Shown in pieces: positions 38,330-48,800 of a stretch of 64,000 bases of DNA (position 1 is the first letter of the stretch; every line of letters starts with the position of its first letter). The stretch covers positions 1-64,000 of the forward strand of contig NZ_FOSG01000006.1 of assembly GCF_900114215.1 (NCBI RefSeq), read 5' to 3'. The stretch is from Streptomyces mangrovi. GTDB lineage: Bacteria; Actinomycetota; Actinomycetes; Streptomycetales; Streptomycetaceae. The translations under genes were made by a program, and so were the position numbers. The notes below the pieces were generated by a model. It was given only the letters and a program-made list of their open reading frames with translations, searched no databases and was not told the DNA's origin.

Positions 38330-38815
38330 GTGAGCGGTAAGGGCGCCCCCGAACTGACCGTCAAGAACTGCGGCGACCTGCGCGTGGCCGTGATCGCCGC
38401 GCAGTGGCACGAGAAGGTGATGGGCGGCCTGCTCGACGGCGCGCTGCGCGCCCTGGGCGAGCTGGGCATCGACGAGCCCACCGTGCTGCGCGTGCCCGGC
38501 AGCTTCGAGCTGCCCGTCGCCGCCAAGGTGCTGGCCGCCCGCGGCTACGACGCGGTCGTCGCGCTCGGCGTCGTCATCCGCGGCGGCACCCCGCACTTCG
38601 ACTACGTCTGCCAGGGCGTCACCTCCGGCCTCACCCAGGTCTCCGTGGAGACCGGCGTTCCCGTCGGCTTCGGCGTGCTGACCTGCGACACCGAGGAGCA
38701 GGCACTGGACCGGGCCGGGCTGGAGGGCTCCAGCGAGGACAAGGGCCACGAGGCGGTCACCGCCGCCGTCGCCACGGCCGCCGTCCTGCGCACCGTCGCC
38801 GAGCCCTGGCGGTGA
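38330..38815 (+). CDS. ribH: Lumazine synthase (riboflavin synthase beta chain)
   Basis: Condenses DHBP with the pyrimidinedione to form lumazine, in an icosahedral or pentameric shell. The 161-residue protein has the phosphate loop [27 protein letters not shown] with the catalytic His, and [16 protein letters not shown]. The start is GTG 38330 with GAGGAG upstream. A short direct repeat (ACCGAACGACCC twice) lies in the 70-nt gap before it. It is the last rib gene and is followed by hisE. Confidence 0.95.
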   Translation: MSGKGAPELTVKNCGDLRVAVIAAQWHEKVMGGLLDGALRALGELGIDEPTVLRVPGSFELPVAAKVLAARGYDAVVALGVVIRGGTPHFDYVCQGVTSGLTQVSVETGVPVGFGVLTCDTEEQALDRAGLEGSSEDKGHEAVTAAVATAAVLRTVAEPWR

Positions 38816-38849
38816 GCGGGCCCGCGACCGGCGTAGGGTAGGGGGCACC

Positions 38850-39122
38850 ATGGCGAACAAGACATTCGAGGAGCTCTTCGGCGAGCTCCGGCAGAAGGCC
38901 GCCACCGGCGACCCCGCCACCTCCCGCACCGCCGAACTGGTGGCCGCGGGCGTCCACACCATCGGCAAGAAGGTCGTCGAGGAGGCCGCCGAGGTGTGGA
39001 TGGCCGCGGAGCACGAGGGAGCCGAGCGCACCGCCGAGGAGATCTCCCAACTGCTGTACCACCTTCAGGTGATGATGGTCGCCCGGGGCATCGACCTGGA
39101 CGACGTATACGCTCACCTGTAG
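38850..39122 (+). CDS. hisE: Phosphoribosyl-ATP pyrophosphatase
   Basis: Second step of histidine biosynthesis. The 90-residue all-helical protein has the MazG-like metal site [14 protein letters not shown] and [14 protein letters not shown]. The ATG has AGGGGG just upstream and is only 34 nt after ribH, so it may be read through from the rib operon, as in other Streptomyces. Confidence 0.95.
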   Translation: MANKTFEELFGELRQKAATGDPATSRTAELVAAGVHTIGKKVVEEAAEVWMAAEHEGAERTAEEISQLLYHLQVMMVARGIDLDDVYAHL

Positions 39123-39250
39123 GAAGCGTCCCCCGGATCCCCTCCGGCGCCGTCACCGCCGACCGCGCCTCCCCACCCGCACCACTTTGCCCGCACGACC
39201 TCACCGCGCGCCGCTCGCACCGGCCCGAAGAAGCGAAGGAAGACCGCCCC

Positions 39251-40099
39251 ATGCTGCGCATCGCCGTCCCCAACAAGGGTTCACTGTCCGAGCCTGCGTC
39301 GGCGATGCTCCATGAGGCCGGCTACAAGCAGCGCAAGGACCGCCGCGAGCTGGTCCTGGTGGACAGCGACAACGAGGTCGAGTTCTTCTTCCTCCGCCCC
39401 CGCGACATCGCCGTCTACGTGGGCTCCGGCAAGCTCGACATCGGCATCACCGGCCGCGACCTGCTGCTGGACTCCGGGGCCGCCGCCGAGGAGATCCTCC
39501 GGCTCGGCTTCGCGGGCTCCACCTTCCGCTACGCCACCCGCCCCGGCACGGCGGGCGACGTCGGCGACTTCGGCGGCATGACCATCGCCACCTCCTTCCC
39601 CGGCCTGGTCGCCAAGCACCTGGCCGACAACGGGGTGGACGCCTCCGTCGTCCGCCTCGACGGCGCGGTGGAGACGGCCATCCAGCTCGGCGTCGCCGAG
39701 ATCATCGCCGATGTGGTCGAGACCGGCACCACGCTGCGCAACGCCGGACTGGAGATCATCGGCGAGCCCATCCTGGAGTCCGAGGCCGTCGTCATCCGGC
39801 GCACCGGAGCCCCCGCCGACGACCCCAAGGTGCGGCAGTTCCTCCGCCGCATGCAGGGCGTCCTGGTCGCCCGGCGCTACGTGATGATGGACTACGACAT
39901 CCGCGCCGAGAAGGTCGAGCAGGCCGTGGCCCTCACCCCGGGCCTGGAGTCGCCCACCATCTCGCCGCTGCACCACGAGGGCTGGGTCGCGGTGCGCTCC
40001 ATGGTGCCCGCCGGGGAGGCCCAGCGGATCATGGACGACCTGTACGAGCTGGGCGCCCGGGCGATCCTCACCACCGGCATCCACGCCTGCCGCCTCTGA
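39251..40099 (+). CDS. hisG: ATP phosphoribosyltransferase, long form
   Basis: First and feedback-controlled step of histidine biosynthesis. The 282-residue protein is the long form with a C-terminal regulatory domain (about residues 210-282: SPLHHEGWVAVRSMV). Motifs include RIAVPNKGSLSE at the N-terminus and the phosphoribosyl loop VVETGTTLRNAGL (about 158-170). It lies 128 nt after hisE with the start at ATG 39251. Confidence 0.95.
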   Translation: MLRIAVPNKGSLSEPASAMLHEAGYKQRKDRRELVLVDSDNEVEFFFLRPRDIAVYVGSGKLDIGITGRDLLLDSGAAAEEILRLGFAGSTFRYATRPGTAGDVGDFGGMTIATSFPGLVAKHLADNGVDASVVRLDGAVETAIQLGVAEIIADVVETGTTLRNAGLEIIGEPILESEAVVIRRTGAPADDPKVRQFLRRMQGVLVARRYVMMDYDIRAEKVEQAVALTPGLESPTISPLHHEGWVAVRSMVPAGEAQRIMDDLYELGARAILTTGIHACRL

Positions 40100-40163
40100 G
40101 GCCGCAGGCACCCACCGAGGCACCGAGACGACGAAGCACCGACCCACCGAAAGAGCGACGCAC

Positions 40164-40643
40164 GTGCCCGCCCCCGCCCCCGAGCCCGGCGCAGACCCCG
40201 GCTCCGGCCCCGAACTGCCGGTGACCTTCCGGCCCGCCCGCACCCGCGCCGTCCTGCTGTCGGTCGGCGTCGCGATCCTGGCCACCCTCACCACGGTCGC
40301 GATGATGCTGGAAGGGCTCGGTGCGGGGGAGCGGGCCTCCTTCGTCCTCACCGGCCTGCTGTTCCTCGGCGTCCTCGCCCTGCTCAGCCGCCCGAAGGTG
40401 GTCGCCGAGGAGAGCGGCGTCACGGTCGTCAACCTCACCACCGTCCGCCACCTGGAATGGGCGGAGATCATCAAGGTGAACCTCCGCCCCGGCGACCCCT
40501 GGGTCCTCCTCGACCTCGCCGACGGCACCACCCTGCCCGCCATGGGCATTCAGCCCGGCGTCGCCGAACAGCAGGCCATCCGGGACGCGAAGGCGCTGCG
40601 CGCGCTGGCCGAGAGCCACGGCACGGGGCCGTCCTCCCGCTGA
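40164..40643 (+). CDS. PH-domain membrane protein
   Basis: A 159-residue protein with two transmembrane helices (about residues 31-45 and 60-75) and a C-terminal bacterial PH-like domain (VVAEESGVTVVNLTTVRHLEW, then EIIKVNLRPGDPWVLLDLADG). Such proteins regularly follow hisG in Streptomyces, but their role is unknown. The start is GTG 40164. It converges on the EccA-like gene. Confidence 0.82.
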   Translation: MPAPAPEPGADPGSGPELPVTFRPARTRAVLLSVGVAILATLTTVAMMLEGLGAGERASFVLTGLLFLGVLALLSRPKVVAEESGVTVVNLTTVRHLEWAEIIKVNLRPGDPWVLLDLADGTTLPAMGIQPGVAEQQAIRDAKALRALAESHGTGPSSR

Positions 40644-40731
40644 CCCGCGACCCACTGACCCGCGCCCCTCCGGCCCGGGCGGTCCGGGGCCGCGCCCCGT
40701 ACCGGGCCTCCGCACCGCCTCGGAGCGGAGG

Positions 40732-42717
40732 TCAGGTGAACGAGGGGGGGTCGCGCCGCGGTCCCTCGGGGCCGCGGCCGGACAGCACCTCGCCATAGGC
40801 CTGCATCAGATCCGGCAGCCGCAGCGTCGCCAGCTCCTCCCGGGAGGGCGCGCCCGGGTAGTCCGACAGCCGCAGATCGCGGTAGGCGCAGGACTTCTCG
40901 TACAGGGTGCGCAGGAAACGGCCGTTGCCCAGCTCGTCGATCCAGCCCTGGTCCACCACATGGCCGCTGATGCTGCTCAGCTCCTCCAGCGCCTCCTCGT
41001 CCCACACGTCGCCGTTCTCCGCCGCCAGCACCTCGCCGATGGCCGTCAGCTCCGGCGGGCGGTAGCTGGGGAAGTCCACCCGGGTGGTGAAACGCGAGCC
41101 CAGGCCCGGATTGGCGGCCAGCAGCCGGTCCATGCCCTCCGGATAGCCCGCCAGGATCACCACCAGCCGGTCCCGGTTGTCCTCGGCACGCTTGAGCAGC
41201 ACCTGGAGCGCCTCGTCGCCGTACGCGTCGCCCTTGCCGTAACCGGTGTTGGACAGGCTGTACGCCTCGTCCACGAAGAGCACCCCGCCCAGCGCGGAGT
41301 CGATCAGCTCGTTCGCCTTGACCGCCGTCTGGCCCAGGTACTCGCCCACCAGATCGGAGCGCTGCGCCTCCACCAGATGGTCGCCGCCCAGCAGGCCCAG
41401 CGCGTAGAACACCCGCCCCAGGATCCGCGCCACCGTCGTCTTCCCCGTACCCGAGGGGCCGGAGAAGACGAAGTGCCGCTTGGGCGGCTGGACGGGCAGC
41501 CCCTGCTCGGCACGGAGCCGCGCCATGTGCAGCTGCGCCGACAGCGCCCGCACCTGGCGCTTGACCGGCTCCAGGCCGACCATGCGCTCCAGCTCCTCCA
41601 TCGCGCGGGCCAGCAGCACCGGGTCGGCCGGCCCCGCCGGGAAGCGCCCGGCCGTCCCCCGGCGGCCAAAGGACCGCTCCCGAGCCCAGTCCGCCTCCAC
41701 CGGCACGGGCCCGCTCACGCCGCCGCTCACACCACCGCCCGTGCCGCCGCCCGTCGCACCCCCGGGGAGCAGGCCCCCGGCGGCCGGATCGGCGAGGTCC
41801 GCACCGTCGGCGGACCACCCCCCGCCGGCAGGCATGTCACCCGGCAGGCCGTCGAACGGCACATCCCCCGCCCCGTCGGCGGCGTCCACGACCGTCACGG
41901 CCGCGGACGCCGCCTCCGGCGCGTCGTCCAGCCCGTCGCCCTCGGCGATGGCGGTGAGCCGGGCGGCGGTGTCCATGAACGCCGGATCCACCCGGTACAC
42001 CGCCCGGTACAGCGGCAGCGCCGACGCGCTGCGCCCGGTGCCCTCCCGGGCCCGGGCCAGCCAGTAGCGCAGCTCCTTGCGCTGCGGCTGCTCGCTGCGG
42101 CAGCGCATCAGGGCGGCGGCCAGCAGCGGCTCGGCCTGCCCGTACATCTCCAGCCGCACCCGGGCCATGCCCGCGAACAGGCTCGCCTCCACCCCCAGCA
42201 GCGGATCGCCCACCAGCGGCTCGGTGTGCCGGACCAGCAGCTCCCAGTCCTTGGCCAGATAGGCACGGCAGGCGTGCAGGAACCGCACCTGGGGGTCGGC
42301 CTCCACCGGCGGGCACTCGGCCAGCGCCCGGTCCAGATCCGCCGTACGGCGGCCGTCCAGCCAGTGCGAGGCGTGCGCCAGCAGCAGGTCGCGCTCGCTC
42401 TCCAGCACCGGCTGCACCCACCAGCCCAGCCAGTACCAGGAGTTGAGGGCACGACCGTGCCGGGTGCGCTGCTCGCCGAAGCGGTGGCGGTGCTCGTGCA
42501 TCCGCAGCAGAGCGGTGGCGGTGTCCACGCGCAGGGCGTGCAGCCCCAGCCAGGCGTCGGCCATGCCCGGGTCGATGCGCACGGCGGCGCGGAACTCCTC
42601 CTCGGCATGGGTGTAGGAGCCCACGGTGTACGCGTCGACGCCGCGCAGCCAGGCGAGATCGGCGGGGGCCTGCGGACCGTGGACGTGCTGCGTGCCGTAG
42701 TCCCTCACGTCCCCCAC
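40732..42717 (-). CDS. EccA-like AAA+ ATPase (CbxX/CfqX type)
   Basis: A 661-residue cytoplasmic protein. Residues 1-270 form helical TPR-like repeats, residues 280-350 are a Gly/Pro-rich linker, and residues 370-650 are an AAA+ domain. Walker A is GPSGTGKTT (about 420-428), Walker B is VLFVDEAY (about 480), and ITTRVDFPSYRP-type sensor sequence follows. This layout matches EccA of type VII secretion systems, which acts on ESX substrates. No other esx/ecc secretion genes are nearby. The distant WXG-like cassette at 12.6-15.4 kb is a conceivable client, but nothing links them directly. Confidence 0.85.
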   Translation of the reverse strand: MGDVRDYGTQHVHGPQAPADLAWLRGVDAYTVGSYTHAEEEFRAAVRIDPGMADAWLGLHALRVDTATALLRMHEHRHRFGEQRTRHGRALNSWYWLGWWVQPVLESERDLLLAHASHWLDGRRTADLDRALAECPPVEADPQVRFLHACRAYLAKDWELLVRHTEPLVGDPLLGVEASLFAGMARVRLEMYGQAEPLLAAALMRCRSEQPQRKELRYWLARAREGTGRSASALPLYRAVYRVDPAFMDTAARLTAIAEGDGLDDAPEAASAAVTVVDAADGAGDVPFDGLPGDMPAGGGWSADGADLADPAAGGLLPGGATGGGTGGGVSGGVSGPVPVEADWARERSFGRRGTAGRFPAGPADPVLLARAMEELERMVGLEPVKRQVRALSAQLHMARLRAEQGLPVQPPKRHFVFSGPSGTGKTTVARILGRVFYALGLLGGDHLVEAQRSDLVGEYLGQTAVKANELIDSALGGVLFVDEAYSLSNTGYGKGDAYGDEALQVLLKRAEDNRDRLVVILAGYPEGMDRLLAANPGLGSRFTTRVDFPSYRPPELTAIGEVLAAENGDVWDEEALEELSSISGHVVDQGWIDELGNGRFLRTLYEKSCAYRDLRLSDYPGAPSREELATLRLPDLMQAYGEVLSGRGPEGPRRDPPSFT

Positions 42718-43003
42718 GAAACGTCCCCCGAAGGTATGCGCCGGGCGGTCACCCGACGGCGGCGGTGGTTCTCAACGACGCTCAACGACCATGCTGCGAA
42801 AGGGAGTTGCCGCAGGCAGCAGGGCAGGACCCAGCCCGTCCGCAGCCTTTGGCATGGTACCCGCGCCCCGGTTTCGGGCGTAGACGGCGTATGGGCGGGC
42901 CGGAGGTGAGACGGACGCCGACGGGCCGGTGGCAGGCGTTCGGTGACGGACGGTGAGAACGCGCCGGAGCCCTCCGGGCGGAATCCGGACAGGATCCGGA
43001 CAG

Positions 43004-43043
43004 GACGAAGCCCCCGATCACGGGGGAACAACCGGGGGCTTCG
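43004..43043 (-). terminator. Hairpin terminator downstream of the P-loop kinase
   Basis: An 11-bp inverted repeat ACGAAGCCCCC/GGGGGCTTCGT encloses an 18-nt loop. It lies about 120 nt past the stop of the minus-strand kinase gene and in front of the EccA-like gene. Confidence 0.65.
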
Positions 43044-43166
43044 TAGGGGAACGGCCTGTGCAGGCCTTCCAGGGAGAACGTAGAACCAGGACCGGGGGCC
43101 GGTCAAGCCGGTGCGGGAGGGAACACACGGCCCGGTACGGCTGAAGCGCGTACCGCTGACGCCACG

Positions 43167-43826
43167 TCACCCACCGTAATTCTCGGCGGACTTCTCCCGA
43201 ACTCCTCGCGGCCCCGGAAGCACCAGATATCCCCGCGCGCACCGCCGTACCAGGAGATCGGAGTGGGGGAGGGTGGGATCGGCGGCGAAGTGCCGCTCCT
43301 CCGCGCGCTCCCAGCCGTCCCAGAAGCCCGCGAGTTCCGGCCCGTCCCTGTGCCGTCCCCGGGCCCAGGCCTCCTCGCGCGGCACCTCAAGCCATACGAC
43401 ACAGGCCAGACGAGGGCGCAGGGCGCGGCGGCCCGCGCCGACCCCCTCCACCAGCACCACCGGCGCGGGCGGCAGCGTGCGCGCTCCGCCGAACACCCGG
43501 CGCTCCCAGTCGTACACCTCGTACCGGGCCGGCTCACCGCGCGAGAGCGGGGTGGCCACCTGCTCCAGGAAACGGCCGGTCCACCCGAACAGGGCGTCGT
43601 GACTCGCCAGATCGTCCAGATGGAGCACCGGCGCCCCGCCCAGCCGAGCAGCCAGGCGCCCGGCCAGCGTGCTCTTGCCGGACCCGGCGTGCCCGTCGAC
43701 CGCCACCAGCCGCACCGGCCCGCACGACGGCGGCAGGGAGCGCAGCCGCCGGACGAGGTCGGCCAGGCCGTCCAGGCCGTCCGGACCGTTCAGGTCGGCC
43801 AGATCGGAGCGGGCACGGGGAATCAC
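43167..43826 (-). CDS. Uridine kinase-like P-loop protein
   Basis: A 219-residue cytoplasmic P-loop protein. Walker A is VAVDGHAGSGKSTLAGRL (about residues 42-59), followed by VLHLDDLASHD and VLVEGVGAGRRALRP. This is the pattern of the uridine kinase/(d)NMP kinase group seen in actinobacteria. It is too divergent from Udk for a firm substrate. The start is GTG 43826 with only a weak GGAG upstream. It diverges from the C39-like peptidase gene. Confidence 0.75.
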   Translation of the reverse strand: MIPRARSDLADLNGPDGLDGLADLVRRLRSLPPSCGPVRLVAVDGHAGSGKSTLAGRLAARLGGAPVLHLDDLASHDALFGWTGRFLEQVATPLSRGEPARYEVYDWERRVFGGARTLPPAPVVLVEGVGAGRRALRPRLACVVWLEVPREEAWARGRHRDGPELAGFWDGWERAEERHFAADPTLPHSDLLVRRCARGYLVLPGPRGVREKSAENYGG

Positions 43827-44046
43827 CGCTCCAGCCTACGACCGGCCGGACAACGCCACTGGTCGACACCAATGTTTTCGGGCGTACGGAGCCCGCAGCA
43901 CTGGCCCCGAAGATCCGGCGGCGGGAAGATGTGGACACTCCGCGGTGCGTCCGCGGCACCACCACCACCGCCGCCGTATCGGCGCAGCACCCACGCGCGA
44001 CACCGCACGCGCACCGACTCACGGAAGGACCGGGGTACCCACCGCC

Positions 44047-45459
44047 ATGACCGACAGCAGACCGGCCACCCGCCGCACCGTACTCGCCGCCGCCGTCGCC
44101 ACCGCCGCAGCGGCCGTCGCATCCCAGACCGCCCTCTCCCCGGCCGCCGCCTCCCCGCTTCCGGCCTCCCCCTCCACCCCCGGGGCGGGCCGGGACGGAG
44201 GGGGGAACGGCCCGCGGGTCGGCTCCACGGTGGACTACCGCGCCTGGACCTCCGCCGCCGACTGGCGCTCCGGCACCGGACAGGGCACCCGCGTGGCGGC
44301 CGGCCGCCGCCCCGGCATCGCCATCGCCGCACCCGCGGGCACCACCGACTACACCGACCCGCACACCGGGCGCACCGCCGCCTGGGAGTACGCCGTGTGG
44401 ACCTCGCCCGTCCACCGCCCGCCGGTGCCCGCGAGTGAACTCGTCGCCTCCTGGAACGCCCACACCCCGGCCGGCACCTGGATCCGGATCGAGATGCGGG
44501 GCACCTACACCGACGGCACCGACACCCCCTGGTACACCCTGGGCGTCTGGGCCGCCGGCGACGAGGACATCCGCCGCACCTCCGTGGACGACCAGGGCGA
44601 CGGCAAGTCCAGCGTCTGGACCGACACCTTCGCCGTCGACGACACCTCCACCGGCCTGCGCCTGGCCTCCTACCGGCTGCGCGCCACCCTCCACCGCGCC
44701 CCCGGCACCGACGCCACCCCGGTGGTCTGGCGCCTGGGCGCCATGGGCTCCGACGTCCCCGCCCGCTTCGAGGTCCCGGCCTCCGCGCCGGGCGTGGCCG
44801 TGGGCGTCGAGCTGGACGTTCCGCGCTACTCGCAGAACACCCACATCGGCCAGTACCCGGAGTACGACAACGGCGGCGAGGCGTGGTGCAGCCCCACCTC
44901 CTCGCAGATGATCATCGAGTACTGGGGCCGCAGGCCCACCGCCGAGGATCTGTCCTGGGTCAACCCCGACTACGCCGACCCCCAGGTCTGCCACGCCGCC
45001 CGCTTCACCTACGACTACCAGTACTCCGGCTGCGGCAACTGGCCGTTCAACACCGCCTACGCGGCCACCTACCGCGACATGCAGGGCATCGTGACCCGCC
45101 TGGACTCCCTCGCGGACGCCGAGCTCCTGGTCCGCGCCGGCATCCCCCTGATCACCTCCCAGTCCTTCATGGAGTCCGAACTCGACGGCGCGGGCTACGG
45201 CACCGCGGGCCACCTGATGACCGTCATCGGCTTCACGGAGGACGGCGACGTCATCGCCAACGACCCGGCCAGCGACAGCAACGAGGCCGTCCGCCGCGTC
45301 TACAAGCGCCGGCAGTTCGAGAACATCTGGCTGCGCACGAAGCGCTACAACGCCAAAGGCCAGGTCAGAAGCGGTACGGGAGGCATCTGCTACATCCTCT
45401 TCCCGGCAAAGCCCTCCCCGGCCCAGTGTCGCGCCCTGCGGAGCCTCGGCATCCGCTGA
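44047..45459 (+). CDS. Tat-exported C39-like cysteine peptidase
   Basis: A 470-residue secreted protein. The N-terminus has a twin-arginine signal (RPATRRTVLAAAVATAAAA, residues 5-23), so it is folded before export. A beta-rich N-terminal domain (about 55-260) precedes a peptidase C39-like domain with the nucleophile in GGEAWCSPTSSQMII, the His in GTAGHLMTVIGF and an Asp/Asn in VIANDPASD. ABC-linked C39 domains cut double-glycine leaders, but this free form probably acts on extracellular substrates. A near-ideal terminator follows. Confidence 0.85.
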   Translation: MTDSRPATRRTVLAAAVATAAAAVASQTALSPAAASPLPASPSTPGAGRDGGGNGPRVGSTVDYRAWTSAADWRSGTGQGTRVAAGRRPGIAIAAPAGTTDYTDPHTGRTAAWEYAVWTSPVHRPPVPASELVASWNAHTPAGTWIRIEMRGTYTDGTDTPWYTLGVWAAGDEDIRRTSVDDQGDGKSSVWTDTFAVDDTSTGLRLASYRLRATLHRAPGTDATPVVWRLGAMGSDVPARFEVPASAPGVAVGVELDVPRYSQNTHIGQYPEYDNGGEAWCSPTSSQMIIEYWGRRPTAEDLSWVNPDYADPQVCHAARFTYDYQYSGCGNWPFNTAYAATYRDMQGIVTRLDSLADAELLVRAGIPLITSQSFMESELDGAGYGTAGHLMTVIGFTEDGDVIANDPASDSNEAVRRVYKRRQFENIWLRTKRYNAKGQVRSGTGGICYILFPAKPSPAQCRALRSLGIR

Positions 45460-45472
45460 CCCGCCGCCGAAG

Positions 45473-45510
45473 ACGGCCCCGGTCGCCTGTCGGCAGGCGA
45501 CCGGGGCCGT
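45473..45510. terminator. 17-bp perfect hairpin after the C39-like peptidase
   Basis: Arms 45473-45489 and 45494-45510 are perfectly complementary around a TCGG tetraloop. It is the strongest simple terminator in the window, 13 nt after the stop codon. Confidence 0.85.
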
Positions 45511-45823
45511 ATCGGTCCGCCTTGACCCCGATGGAGGCGTGCCCCCATCCACCGCGACACCTCGTGGAGGGGAACGCCGCTGATCAGGCTCGCGGCGGAC
45601 CTTCTGTGTCTCGGAGCGTACGGGGCGCTCTCCCAACTGCAATGTGCCTCAGGTCCACCGCGACCAGCACGTGCACGTGACACACATCACGTAACTGTCC
45701 GTGTTCGGTGCCTCATTGAGAGGTAGATGTCCGCTTGGTGGGGCTGGCGGGCTTGTGGTGAAGCGTTTACGTTCTCCTCCGGACCTTTACGTGATCTTCA
45801 TGTCTTCTCTGGGGGGTCGGGGG
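45511..45823. other. Upstream region of the Rhs locus
   Basis: This 313-nt stretch has no gene. It contains the palindrome CACGTGCACGTG (45668-45679), the overlapping Crp-like dyad (next entry) and a locally A+T-richer stretch before the LamG gene. It is the natural promoter region for the Rhs locus. Confidence 0.55.
45675..45692. promoter_or_regulatory. Crp-like dyad ACGTGA-N6-TCACGT
   Basis: A perfect inverted repeat ACGTGACACACATCACGT contains GTGA-N6-TCAC, the core of Crp sites in Streptomyces and other bacteria. It lies 132 nt before the LamG gene start. The flanking base pairs extend the symmetry to 6 bp per arm. Confidence 0.5.
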
Positions 45824-48800
45824 ATGTTTCGTCGTGCCCGCACGCGCGGCTTCGGTGGCCCGGTGGTCATCGCACTGGGGGCCGTGCTGGTCGCGGGGCT
45901 GACACCCGGCCTCGCCGAGGAGGCGTGGGCTCAGTCTCGGCCGCAGCGCGTGCTCACCGAGGACGGAGAGCCGAAGCAGCCGTCGGCGTTCTCCGAGGAC
46001 GAGGCGCTGGCGCAGGCGAAACGTTCCGGTGAGAGCGTGGAGGTCCTGTCGCTGCGCGGTGAGAGCAGCGACGTCTACGCCACCCCGGACGGGCAGTTGG
46101 AGGCGCGCGAGTATCTGCGTCCGGTCCGTACCCGGGTGAAGGGCAAGTGGCAGCCGGTCGACACCGGTCTGGCCGCGACCCCCGATGGGGCGGTGGCGCC
46201 GAAGGCGGCCACTGTGGGGCTGGAGTTCTCCGGCGGCGGCGACGCCCCGCTGGTGCGGATGGAGAAGGCCGGACGCGAGCTGGCCCTGACCTGGCCGGGG
46301 GAGCTCCCGGAGCCGCGGCTGGACGGTGACACGGCCACCTATCCGGAGGTTCTGCCCGGGGTGGACCTGCGGATGGGGGCCCAGGAGGACGGCTTCACCC
46401 AGCTGCTGGTGGTCAAGTCGGCGCAGGCGGCGGCCAGTCCTGAGCTGGCCGAGCTGCGCCTGAGCCTGGCGGCCGACGGGATGGACGTCCGCGAGACCGC
46501 CCAGGGTGGGCTGGAGGCGATCGACGACGGCGCCAAGGGCGTGGTCTTCGAGGCGCCGACGCCGCTGATGTGGGACTCCAGCACCGGCGGGACCGGTGAG
46601 GCGGCGGCGCAGAAGGCTCCGTCCCAGGAGACGGCCGCCCAAACCGGGGAGGCCGGCGGGGAGCCCGGCGCGGGCGAGTCGGGCAAGCTGGCGCCGCTGG
46701 ACGTGGAGGTCCCCGAGGACGGGAGCGAGCTGATCCTCACCCCCGACCAGGAGGTGCTGCGCGGAGCGGACACGGTCTACCCGGTGTTCATCGACCCGCA
46801 GTGGTACTCGCCGCGCGCCTCGGCCTGGACGATGGCGTCGAAGTACTGGGCCTCCTCCCCGCAGTGGAAGTTCAACGGCGAGCCGGACTCCGGCATGGGC
46901 TACTGCGGCTGGGACTACTGCAAGCCGTACGACACCAAGCGGCTGTTCTACCGGATACCGGTCTCCAAGTTCGCGGGCAAGTCGATCCTGTCGGCGGAGT
47001 TCGTCGTCCGTAACGTGTGGTCGGCCTCATGTACGGCGCGCGGGGTGCAGCTGTGGCGCACCAAGGGCATCTCCTCCTCCACGACCTGGAACACCCAGAA
47101 CAACTCCGACTTCTGGATCGATCACCTCAAGACGGAGTCCTTCGCCTACGGCTACTCGGGCTGCGCCGCGAAGGATGCCGAGTTCAACGTGAAGTCGGCG
47201 GTCCAGCAGGCCGCGAACGGAAAGTGGTCGACGATGACGTTCGGGCTGCGGGCCTCCAGCGAGACCGACCGCTACGGATGGAAGCGGTTCTCGGACAAGG
47301 CGTTCCTGCGGGTGGTGTACAACCGCCCGCCGTACCAGCTGAAGATGTCGCAGCTGACGATGGAGTACGGCGGCACCTGCAAGCGGCCGGCGGATGCGGC
47401 GCGGGTGCGCAGCCTGGGCACGATCTACGCCAGCGATGTCACCGACCCCGACGGCGACAACGTCGCGGTGCAGTTCCAGGCCAAGTGGGACAACGGGGAC
47501 GGCAAGGGTCTGATCGCCCGCTGGAAACCGTCGCTGACCGGCTACAAGAAGTCCGGCTCCAGCTTCTCCGTCAAACTGCCGACGACGATCCCGAAGCACA
47601 CGCAGATCCACTGGTACGCGCGGGTGCGGGACACGGACTCGACCGGGTACGGGAACTACTCGCCGTGGTCCTACGCGGGCGACCCGACCGGCTGCTACTT
47701 CGTCTACGACACCCAAAAGCCCAAGGCCCCGGCGGTCTCCTCGGGCGAGTATCCGGCCTCGGACCCGGAGAACCCGGACGACCCCTGGTACGACGGGGTG
47801 GGCCAGTACGGCACCTTCACGGTGGACTCCTCCTCGACGGATGTGACCCGCTACCGGTACGGCCTCAACAGCGACCCCCTGCCGTCCAACCAGGTCACCA
47901 CCTCCGGCGGCGACGCCAGGAACATCGACCTGCTCCCGGCGAAGCCAGGGGCGAACTTCGTCACCGTGATGTCCTTCGACGCGGCCGGCAACGGATCGGA
48001 GATCAGCACCTACCACTTCCGGGTCAAGGCCGGGCAGCCCGAGCGGGCCACCTGGCAGATGGACGAGGAGGCCGGCGCCACCCAGGCCGAAGGCTCCACC
48101 CCGGCCCGCACCGCGACCCTGCACGGCGGCGCCACCCCCGGGGCGGCGGGCAAGAAGGGCACCGCCGTGGAGTTCGACGGCACCGACGACTACGCGGCCA
48201 CCGACATCCCGGTGGTCGACACCAGCCGCGGATTCGCCGTCTCCGCCTGGGTCAGGCTCTCCGCGATGCCCGGCCGCGCGGCGATCGTCGCCGCCCAGCC
48301 GGGCAACCACAGCCCCGGCTTCGAGCTGTACTACTCCCAGGCGTTCGACCGCTGGGTGTTCAACCAGTACACCTCCGACCAGGCCGGCGCGGGCATCGTC
48401 CGCGCGATGGCCGACACCCCCGGCGGGGTGAGCGCCGGCACCTGGACCCACCTGGTGGGTTCCTACGACTCCGCCCGGGACATGCTGGAGCTGTTCGTCG
48501 ACGGGACCCTGATCGGCCAGACCCCGTACGCCACCCCATGGAGCGCCCGCCGCGGCCTGAGCATCGGCGCCGGCTCCTACAACGGCACCACGGGCAACTT
48601 CTTCCCCGGCGCCATCGACGACCTCCAGCTCTTCGACAAGCCGCTCACCGCCAACGAGGTCGGCAAACTCGGCGCCCACCAGCAGGTGGGCGACCCCGGA
48701 CGCCCCGCGGTGGCGGTCTTCCCTCTCGACGAGGCGGCGGACGCCACCCAGATCACCGGGCACGGCGACGTGCTGCCCGCCCGCTTCCACGGCGGCGTCA

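Noticed and set aside
45668..45679. CACGTGCACGTG as a separate operator
   Set aside because: It overlaps the Crp-like dyad and short alternating palindromes arise readily in this composition; kept only as a note with that site.
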